Source: Thermohalobaculum sp964467005 (lineage in GTDB: Bacteria; Pseudomonadota; Alphaproteobacteria; Rhodobacterales; Rhodobacteraceae). Taken from it: a stretch of DNA of 10,607 bases. Positions 5,841-10,607 of the stretch are shown one piece after another. Position 1 is the first letter of the stretch. Each line of letters begins with the position of its first letter. The stretch is taken from assembly GCA_964467005.1 (NCBI GenBank), contig CAYXPI010000130.1, positions 1-10,607 on the forward strand, read 5' to 3'. The notes beneath the pieces are model-generated. The model was given only the letters and a program-made list of their open reading frames with translations, ran no database searches and had not been told where the DNA came from. A program made the translations under genes and the position numbers.

Positions 5841-6657
5841 CTATTCGAAGTCCATATCTCGACTGCGATCCTGCTGCTGCCCGGCCTCATGGGCCTGACG
5901 GAACATCTCCTGGAGCCGCTGCTGCTCTGAGAGCCGGGCGGCATCGGCCTGGGCCGCCTGCTCCTGCGCGCGGGCGCGCGCGGCCTCGGCCTCCTGCTCG
6001 GCACGCTGCCGGTCTGCCTGCTCGCGCGCATGGGCCTCGGCGAACTGGCGTTGAAGGTCACGCTCCCGCGCCTGTCGCTCCGCGGCTTCCTGGGCCGCAC
6101 GCTCCGCCGCCTCCTGGCGCTGACGGTCGATCGCGGCCTGGCGCTGCGCCTCTTGTTCGGCCTCCTGCTGGCGGGCTGCTTCGAACTGGCGCCGGAGATC
6201 CTCATCGCGCTGCCTGTCGCGCTGCGCCGCCTCGGCGGCATCCTGTCCATCATGCTCCGGGACAGTCATCGGCGCGATCTCCTGAACCTGGGCCTGCAGA
6301 TCCTGAAGCTGCGCGCGCTCCTGCGCGGCCCGGCCGGTGAGCGACGCCCAGAAGCGCCCGACCATCCCCCGCTCGGCCTGAGCGGCCCGGAGGCGGGCGA
6401 TCTCCGCTTGAGCCTCCTGGAGCCGCGCCTGGCGCGCCTGCTCCTGGGCTGCCGCCTCCGCTTTTTGCCGCTGCGGCTCGGCGCTGATCGCCTCTTGCGC
6501 CTTGGCCCGCTCGAAGGCGGCCCGGAGATCCCGCTCTTCGCGCGCGAGCTCCAGATCGATCACCTGGGCCTGCTGCTCGCGCAGCGCCCGCTCGGCATTG
6601 CGCTCCTGCGCCGCGCGCCGATCCCGGCCGGCCAGGCTTTCGCGTCCCTGGCGCTCG
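5841..6657 (-). pseudogene. relaxase-like coiled-coil C-terminal fragment, N-terminus lost
   Basis: About 272 residues ending RDMDFE. The sequence is very rich in Ala, Arg, Glu and Gln, with repeated patterns such as AAERQARERDLQRQFAEA and EQEAEAARARAQEQAAQAD, a long coiled coil. One less repetitive patch (MVGRFWASLTGRAAQER) resembles segments found between the nuclease domain and tail of plasmid relaxases. No relaxase catalytic motif (tyrosine plus HxH) is present. The open frame continues to 6719, but its first 20 codons are antisense to the VirD4 fragment, so the genuine gene is cut at about 6657 and no proper start remains. The relaxase assignment rests on composition and on the neighbouring coupling-protein remnant; another coiled-coil plasmid protein is possible. 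Confidence 0.45.
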
Positions 6658-8085
6658 ATCTTCGTCGCCAAGCGCCTCGGACAGCGGGTGATCCTGATCG
6701 ATCCCTTCTCGAGCGTCACGCCCTACCCCGACGCCTACAACCCGCTCGAGTTCCTCGATCCCGAGGCCGATACGATCGTCGAGGACATCGGCGTGATCGC
6801 CGAGGCGTTGATCCTCTCCGAGGCGGACGGCCGGAACGAGCATTTTACCTCCGGCGCGAAATCCCTCATCGCCGGCTACATCGCCCAGGCGATCAGCGAT
6901 CCGGAGATCCGCAATCCCTCGCTCTTCACCGTCTACGACATGCTCTTGCAGCTGCCCGAGGATCATCACCGGCTGCACGCGCGCATGGCAATGAACGACC
7001 GCGCCGGCGGCGTGGCCAAGCGCACCGCGCTCCGCGTGCTCCAGGGCGGCGCCACCAACGAGTTCCGCTCGGTCCAGGCCACGGCCCTCGAACAAACCAA
7101 CTGGATCGCCTCGCCGGGCATGCGCAAGGTGCTCGACCGCTCGACGTTCCGGATGGAAGAGCTCCGCGGCGACGAGAGGCTCCACCGGCTGCCGGCCGAT
7201 GCTACCGAGGCGCAGCGCACCGCTTGGGAGGAGCGCCGCGGATCGTCCTCGAGAAGCGGCGCGAGCCTCTACCTCGTGATCCCGCCGCAGTTCATCGATG
7301 TGCACAAGCGCTTCATCCGGCTCTTCGTCAACACCGCGATCTCGCGCTTCGTCGCTGCCGGCCGAGCGCCCTTCCCCACCCTCTTCCTGATCGATGAGGC
7401 GCATTCGCTCGGCACCATGAAGGAGGTCTCGCGCGGCTATGGCCTGCTTGCCGGCTACAACATGTTCCTCTGGACCTTCTTCCAGGACAAAGGCCAGCTC
7501 GACCGGCTCTATGGCTCGGAGGCCGAAAGCTTCATCAGCTCGAGCCGGGCGACCCAGGTCTTCGGCGTGACCGACGACACCACGGTCAACTTCGTCTCGA
7601 ACCAGCTCGGCAAGCGCACGCTGAAACGCGGCACCTTCCTGCGCGACACCGAAGCGGTGGATCTGCGCAGCCCCGGCGATGTGCGCCTCGACATCGAGCG
7701 CGACATGAACCGCCAATACGTCCTGAGAAACGGCCGCACCCCGCTCATCCTCGAGCGCGTGCCCTACTTCAAGAGCACCAGCTTTCTCGCCGAAGCTGGC
7801 ACCGATCCCGACTATCCACGCCTCACGCTCACGGCGGTCCTCGCTCATCTTCCGGCGGTGTCGCCCCAGGTGCCTCTCAGCATCCTGAGCGTCGTCGCGG
7901 GAATTGGTCTTCTCGGCACCGGTTTCCTCGTTGTGTTGTCCAATATCTCAGCCATATTTTCTGATTTCAACATTGGTTTCATATTTATGGCTGTACTTTA
8001 CTGGTCTTTTTGTGCGGGTCTAGTGAAGTTCGGCGAGGAGAATATTCGACGGACGGTGCGCGAGAGGCTTACGGCTCCCCTCTGA
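6658..8085 (+). pseudogene. VirD4/TraG-type coupling protein, C-terminal two-thirds
   Basis: From 6658 the frame reads as a VirD4/TraG ATPase: LGQRVILIDPF at once, then HFTSGAKSLIAGYIAQA, LFLIDEAHSLGTMKEVSRGYG (Walker B, Asp-Glu at about 7393-7398), LWTFFQDKGQLDRLYG (the conserved glutamine motif), and ATQVFGVTDDTTVNFVSNQLG. The family's N-terminal membrane helices and Walker A loop are absent. The upstream 52 codons of this open frame are antisense to the coiled-coil fragment. Without Walker A it cannot hydrolyse ATP, so I call it a pseudogene. After the usual end (PYFKSTSFL, about 7783) it carries about 95 extra residues with two hydrophobic helices (about 7873-7938 and 7969-8025) in lower-GC DNA, an unusual tail. 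The coupling protein normally links the relaxosome to the type IV secretion channel. Confidence 0.85.
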
Positions 8086-8269
8086 GCGTCACGCGCACCG
8101 GGCGGACCACGAGTCGCTCATCGAGCGCTGTCTCGAGGCCGGGGTTCCAACCGGCCGCCCTCGCCTCAGCATCGGCCTTGCTGGGCCTGAGCGTGCCCCA
8201 GAGGAGCTGTCCGCGCGCATCGAACGCGGCCCAGCCCTCCAGGACCCGTGCCTTAGGCGGCGCTCTCAT
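8069..8269 (-). CDS. small hypothetical protein, second gene of a two-gene operon
   Basis: A 66-residue protein (MRAPPKARVLEGWAAFDARG...). The ATG at 8269 overlaps the end of the upstream gene by 17 nt, and GGAGG lies 3 nt before it, suggesting translational coupling. The content (WAAFDARGQLLWGTLRPSKADAEARA) looks like a small soluble fold. Its 3' end overlaps the VirD4 fragment by 17 nt, convergent. The function is unknown. Confidence 0.5.
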   Translation of the reverse strand: MRAPPKARVLEGWAAFDARGQLLWGTLRPSKADAEARAAGWNPGLETALDERLVVRPVRVTLRGEP

Positions 8270-8477
8270 TGGCCTCCGGGGTGCTCTCAGCGCTGCTGCG
8301 CCGTGGCAGGACGACGAACCGGCCCGAAAGCGCGATGCCTGCCGGGAGCTCCACGTTGAACCCGCCCTTGCTGTTCTCGAAGGCCACGCCTACGGAATAG
8401 AATTTGGTGCGGATCTCGCCGTCGATCGAATACTCTTCGGCAACAAGCACGTCGTATGGTTTCTTTTTCTCAGTCAT
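8253..8477 (-). CDS. small conserved-looking hypothetical plasmid protein
   Basis: A 74-residue protein (MTEKKKPYDVLVAEEYSIDG...). It has a strong ribosome binding site (AAAGGAG, 9 nt before ATG 8477) and a good promoter upstream, so it is a real gene. The core (TKFYSVGVAFENSKGGFNVE, then LPAGIALSGRFVVLPRR) predicts a compact beta-rich soluble protein, and the tail is polar. No family is recognised with confidence. The gene lies between transfer remnants and the origin and is followed by an overlapping small gene, so the two probably form an accessory operon of the plasmid backbone. Confidence 0.75.
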   Translation of the reverse strand: MTEKKKPYDVLVAEEYSIDGEIRTKFYSVGVAFENSKGGFNVELPAGIALSGRFVVLPRRSSAESTPEANESAA

Positions 8478-8499
8478 GATAAAAATCTCCTTTCTTTAA

Positions 8500-8528
8500 A
8501 TATTATCATCACATCGCACAGCGAACAA
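8500..8528 (-). promoter_or_regulatory. promoter of the small two-gene operon
   Basis: On the minus strand TTGTTC (8528-8523), a 17-nt spacer and TAATAT (8505-8500) stand about 23 nt before the start codon. An AT-rich island surrounds the -10 in otherwise GC-rich DNA. Confidence 0.55.
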
Positions 8529-8560
8529 CTGCCGGCCATTTGGGCTCCAATTGGTCTGCG

Positions 8561-8594
8561 GTTGCAAGCCGCGCTTGCAACCCTGCCACGTGGC
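8561..8594. repeat. two adjacent perfect dyads
   Basis: GTTGCAAGC-CGC-GCTTGCAAC (8561-8581) is a perfect 9-bp stem. GCCACGTGGC (8585-8594) is a 10-bp palindrome. Both lie upstream of the two-gene operon in gene-free DNA and could be protein-binding sites. Confidence 0.7.
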
Positions 8595-8610
8595 GAACGC
8601 GGGGTAGCAA

Positions 8611-8691
8611 GGTGCAGGAAAAATCGATGCCGAGTGGTGCGGGCGCAGCCCGTCAGGGCGAGCCACGGTCGGCGTCTATTTTTCTTGCACC
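8611..8691. repeat. 81-bp imperfect inverted repeat, candidate oriT or structured RNA
   Basis: Arms 8611-8633 and 8669-8691 match at 20 of 23 positions as DNA (22 of 23 if transcribed, counting two G-U pairs). Inside is a second stem, CGGGC-GCA-GCCCG. Twelve nucleotides to the right, GCGCCCTTAG (8703-8712) resembles the nick region of MobQ/Ti-type oriT sequences. An inverted repeat followed by such a core is the usual oriT layout, but the similarity is short. Confidence 0.4.
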
Positions 8692-9001
8692 GCGCGAGGG
8701 CAGCGCCCTTAGCAAGGCCCAGCCCGGAGGGGCGCAAGACAAACATGCCGGCCAAAGGCCGGCACCATTGGCGCGCAGACGCGCGCCCAGGAGCTGCTCG
8801 AGCTCACCAAAAGCAGGGGGACCGATCCCCGGCTCCCAGAGCCCGCCATCTCATCGCATGGGTGCTGGAGAGCGCCGCAAAGATCAACGGCCCTGTCGGG
8901 CCGTCCTCCGCTCTGCTGCGGCCCTTCGGGTGATCTCCCCGACCCTCCCCAGCAAGGACCCCATGCGACGGCGGCTCTGAAAGCAGGGATCGAAGGGGGC
9001 C

Positions 9002-9059
9002 TTATCCACAGGCCGTGAGTGTTAAGTATGTGTTATACAGAGTGTTACGCTGTGGATAG
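9002..9059. promoter_or_regulatory. DnaA boxes at the origin
   Basis: TTATCCACA (9002-9010) is a perfect DnaA box. TGTGGATAG (9051-9059) is a one-mismatch box on the other strand. A third one-mismatch box, TGTGGATAT, lies within the iteron zone at about 9163-9171. These recruit host DnaA to the plasmid origin. Confidence 0.75.
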
Positions 9060-9076
9060 CGTGTCGTAAGGTGTTA
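9019..9076 (-). repeat. four inverted iteron half-sites
   Basis: GTGTTA occurs at 9019, 9030, 9042 and 9071. It is the reverse complement of TAACAC, the core of the GGTGGGTGATAACACG iterons. The first three are spaced 11-12 bp, one helical turn. They may be weaker RepA sites used for copy control. Confidence 0.5.
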
Positions 9077-9102
9077 TAAGAAAACACAAAAATAGATTGG
9101 TC

Positions 9103-9252
9103 GGTGGGTGATAACACGAAACATGGTGTGTGAAAGCACGAAATAAGGTGGGTGATAACACAATGTGGATATGTTGGTGTGTGAAAGCACGAAAGCGTTG
9201 ACTCGGTGTGTGAAAGCACGAATGATAGGGCATGGTGGGTGATAACACGAAA
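9103..9252 (+). repeat. six 19-bp iterons of the plasmid origin
   Basis: Direct repeats start at 9103, 9125, 9147, 9176, 9205 and 9234. Two alternating variants occur: GGTGGGTGATAACACGAAA (copies 1, 3, 6) and GGTGTGTGAAAGCACGAAA (copies 2, 4, 5), with small end changes in copies 3 and 5. Start-to-start spacing is 22, 22, 29, 29 and 29. Copy 6 overlaps the repA start codon. Iterons beside an initiator gene bind the initiator for replication and for autorepression. An AT-rich stretch (9077-9100) just to the left could be the unwinding element. Confidence 0.9.
9198..9226 (+). promoter_or_regulatory. possible repA promoter overlapped by iteron 5
   Basis: TTGACT (9198-9203), a 17-nt spacer and AATGAT (9221-9226). 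Iteron 5 (9205-9223) fills the spacer, so initiator binding would repress it. The predicted transcript start is near 9233, essentially at the repA ATG (9232), implying a leaderless or very short-leader mRNA. Confidence 0.45.
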
Positions 9253-10281
9253 GATCGATCTCCTCTCCTTCCTGACCGAATGCGGCAGGCAGATTTTTTC
9301 GTGTGCGACATCTTCGATGCTGCGCCCAAGGGCGACATGGCCTCGATGGAGCACCCTGTATTTTCAATCTCGACCAAGCCGGATCGAAACATTCGCCGCT
9401 ATGAGAATGGCCGGAACTTCATCGAGATCACGCCCTCGGTGAAGGGTCTGGCCACGGTGCACGACCGTGACGTTTTGATCTTCTGCATCTCTCAGGTCAT
9501 GGCGGCAATCAATGACGGCCGCGAGAGTGAGGTTTCGCAGACCTTGCGCTTCAAAGCTTATGATCTGCTCTCCGCTACCAATCGGGGCACGGATGGCCGC
9601 GGCTATGAACAGCTCCGCGCGGCGCTCGAACGCCTCTCCGGAACGCGGATCACAACAAACGTGACGACGGGCAGCGTAGAAATCCTGGACGGCTTCGGCC
9701 TGATTGACCGGTTCCGCATTGTCCGCGAGACGCGCGACGGCCGCATGCAGGACCTCGAAGTCACGCTTTCCGAATGGGTGTTCAATGCGATTAAATCACG
9801 CGAAGTGCTGACTTTGCATCGCAATTACTTCCGGCTTCGCAAGCCCCTTGAACGACGGCTCTATGAAATCGGGCGCAAGCATTGCGGAACATCACCAGAG
9901 TGGAAGATAGGCCTGGAAAAGCTTAAGCGCAAATGCGGTTCGCACTCGACTGATAAGGAGTTTCGGCGGTTGCTCTCTAAAATCGTCGCTGAGGATCAAG
10001 CGCACAGTCATATGCCGGATTACGCCATTGTGCTCGATGGCGAACTGGTGATCTTCCGCTCACGCGGTTCGGTCCCTGCCCCTCGTGAGGAAGTCTATGA
10101 AGGACGCCTCGATCCTGATGCGTATCACGATGCACGGACGGTCGCGCCAGGCTGGGATATTCATCATCTCGAAGTGGAATGGCGGCGGTGGTGCGGGAAA
10201 GAGGAAATAGAGCCGAAACGACCCTCAAAGCATTTCATCAGCTTCTGCCGGAGCTGGCACGAAAACCACGGCAGCCCCTAA
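9232..10281 (+). CDS. repA: plasmid replication initiator RepA (RPA family)
   Basis: A 349-residue protein with the full-length pattern of the 'replication initiator protein A' family common on alphaproteobacterial plasmids. Landmarks are SPLLPDR (10-16), DFFVCDIFDAAPKGDMASME (21-40), HPVFSIST (41-48), ITPSVKGLATVHDRDVLIFC (66-85), LRFKAYDLLSATNRGTDGRG (105-124), YEQLRAALERLSGTRITTN (125-143), and LHRNYFRLRKPLERRLYEIG (195-214). The last includes a winged-helix-type DNA-binding part. RepA binds the iterons just upstream, opens the origin with DnaA and probably represses itself. I chose ATG 9232 because SPLLPDR is conserved in this family and would be lost with ATG 9280. No ribosome binding site is clear, and iteron 6 encodes residues 2-7. 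Coding capacity is intact. Confidence 0.92.
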   Translation: MVGDNTKDRSPLLPDRMRQADFFVCDIFDAAPKGDMASMEHPVFSISTKPDRNIRRYENGRNFIEITPSVKGLATVHDRDVLIFCISQVMAAINDGRESEVSQTLRFKAYDLLSATNRGTDGRGYEQLRAALERLSGTRITTNVTTGSVEILDGFGLIDRFRIVRETRDGRMQDLEVTLSEWVFNAIKSREVLTLHRNYFRLRKPLERRLYEIGRKHCGTSPEWKIGLEKLKRKCGSHSTDKEFRRLLSKIVAEDQAHSHMPDYAIVLDGELVIFRSRGSVPAPREEVYEGRLDPDAYHDARTVAPGWDIHHLEVEWRRWCGKEEIEPKRPSKHFISFCRSWHENHGSP

Positions 10282-10296
10282 AACCCACATTTGTGG
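10278..10296 (-). terminator. weak terminator for the ribbon-helix-helix gene
   Basis: On the minus strand CCAC-AAAT-GTGG is followed by GTTTTAG (10296-10278). It lies between the convergent repA and ribbon-helix-helix genes, but the stem is short. Confidence 0.3.
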
Positions 10297-10302
10297 AAAT
10301 GC

Positions 10303-10605
10303 TCATTTGCGGGAAATTCCTGCTTCGTCCTCCAGCTCGGCCGTGCGGCGCTCGATGAAGTCCTGAATCTCGCCCACCATCTTGCGCCCTGTCGCGCTGC
10401 ATGCGGTCTTGAAGCGCATATGCACGCTTGCCGGTAGATCGAGGCTGAGGCGTTTGGTGTGCTCCTGTGGCTTCGGCGCAGCCGCCTGAACGGGCGTAAC
10501 CACCGCAGCACGGTCATGCCCTGCCCCGCCGGTCTCATACGCCTCGATGGCTTCAGCCGTGAGCGGCCTGGGCTTCGGCGCTGCTGTGAAGCTCTTCTTC
10601 GACAT
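10303..10605 (-). CDS. ParG/CopG-like ribbon-helix-helix protein, probable partition protein
   Basis: A 100-residue protein. Residues 1-50 are a flexible, Pro/Ala-rich basic tail. Residues 51-93 form a ribbon-helix-helix: strand KRLSLDLP (51-58), helix ASVHMRFKTACSATG (59-73), and helix KMVGEIQDFIERRTAELEDE (75-94). A mobile tail plus ribbon-helix-helix is the plan of ParG-type centromere-binding proteins, which work with a ParA ATPase. ParA would be expected just right of the window, upstream on the same strand, but this cannot be seen. The gene is complete: ATG at 10605, 2 nt from the edge, so its ribosome binding site is not visible. A plain CopG-type repressor is the alternative. Confidence 0.75.
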   Translation of the reverse strand: MSKKSFTAAPKPRPLTAEAIEAYETGGAGHDRAAVVTPVQAAAPKPQEHTKRLSLDLPASVHMRFKTACSATGRKMVGEIQDFIERRTAELEDEAGISRK

Positions 10606-10607
10606 GG

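Larger units (their letters stand above)
8530..9000. other. gene-free, hairpin-rich region
   Basis: No frame here looks coding on either strand. Besides the dyads at 8561-8691 it holds GCCGGCC-AAA-GGCCGGC (8747-8763), GGCGCGC-AGAC-GCGCGCC (8770-8787) and ACGGCCC-TGTC-GGGCCGT (8887-8904), all perfect 7-bp stems. The density of structure suggests cis-acting DNA for transfer or replication, or RNA-level elements. Confidence 0.6.

Noticed and set aside
6030..7397. 455-codon plus-strand frame
   Set aside because: Its translation is dominated by Leu, Arg and Pro, as expected for the antisense of an Ala/Arg/Glu-rich coiled coil, then for out-of-frame VirD4 DNA.
6250..7848. 532-codon minus-strand frame
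   Set aside because: It is antisense to the clearly VirD4-like frame and, at its end, out of frame with the coiled-coil fragment. Long antisense frames are common in GC-rich DNA, and the peptide has no family look.
8474..8755. 93-codon minus-strand frame
   Set aside because: It translates hairpin DNA and the promoter and ribosome binding site of the 8253-8477 gene. Composition is Arg/Cys-rich and no start signal is seen.
8010..8980. Plus-strand frames over the 3' end of VirD4, the small operon and the hairpin region
   Set aside because: Low-complexity Arg/Pro/Ala content, no ribosome binding sites, and overlap with better supported minus-strand genes.
9022..9392. Repeated-peptide minus frames, or a CRISPR array, over the origin
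   Set aside because: The peptide repeats (VLSHT, CFHTP) are just the iterons read in reverse. Spacers are 3-10 nt, far too short for CRISPR.

Overview
The window looks like part of an alphaproteobacterial plasmid, most likely from the Rhodobacteraceae or a close relative. The clearest sign is an iteron-type replication origin followed by a RepA initiator of the 'replication initiator protein A' (RPA) family, with a ParG-like ribbon-helix-helix gene at the right edge. High GC content and relaxase and VirD4 remnants fit this. The host assignment is an inference from protein style; no database was searched.

Layout, left to right. (1) 1-1164, minus strand: a short protein followed in the -1 frame by a membrane-anchored TPR protein that runs off the left edge. 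The second reading frame has no usable start codon, and the frames meet at a perfect X XXY YYZ heptamer (G GGA AAC) directly before the first stop. This is either programmed -1 frameshifting or a one-base lesion. (2) 1289-4016: a membrane pentapeptide-repeat gene with an N-terminal Cys/His cluster, bracketed by two related recombination-site-like sequences, then a serine resolvase. (3) 4003-5580: a winged-helix gene diverging from a HEPN-type AbiF/AbiD-family (Abi_2) gene. Between them lie a perfect 25-bp-arm palindrome, a textbook promoter, a probable leader RNA and an intrinsic terminator placed just before the toxin-like gene. That is the layout of an RNA-antitoxin system. (4) 5527-8085: damaged transfer functions. 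A coiled-coil, relaxase-like C-terminal fragment (minus) and a VirD4/TraG coupling-protein C-terminal fragment (plus) meet head to head near 6657, each lacking its N-terminal half. (5) 8069-8477: two small overlapping hypothetical genes on the minus strand. (6) About 8530-9000: a non-coding stretch rich in hairpins, possibly an old oriT. (7) 9000-10281: oriV (DnaA boxes, inverted half-sites, six iterons) and repA. (8) 10303-10605: the partition-type gene.

How the parts fit. The right third is a plasmid replication and maintenance core. The middle is a broken mobilisation module, so self-transfer from this copy is unlikely unless intact genes lie elsewhere. The left half is accessory cargo: a resolvase with possible target sites, an abortive-infection or toxin-antitoxin module, and two unassigned membrane-protein loci.
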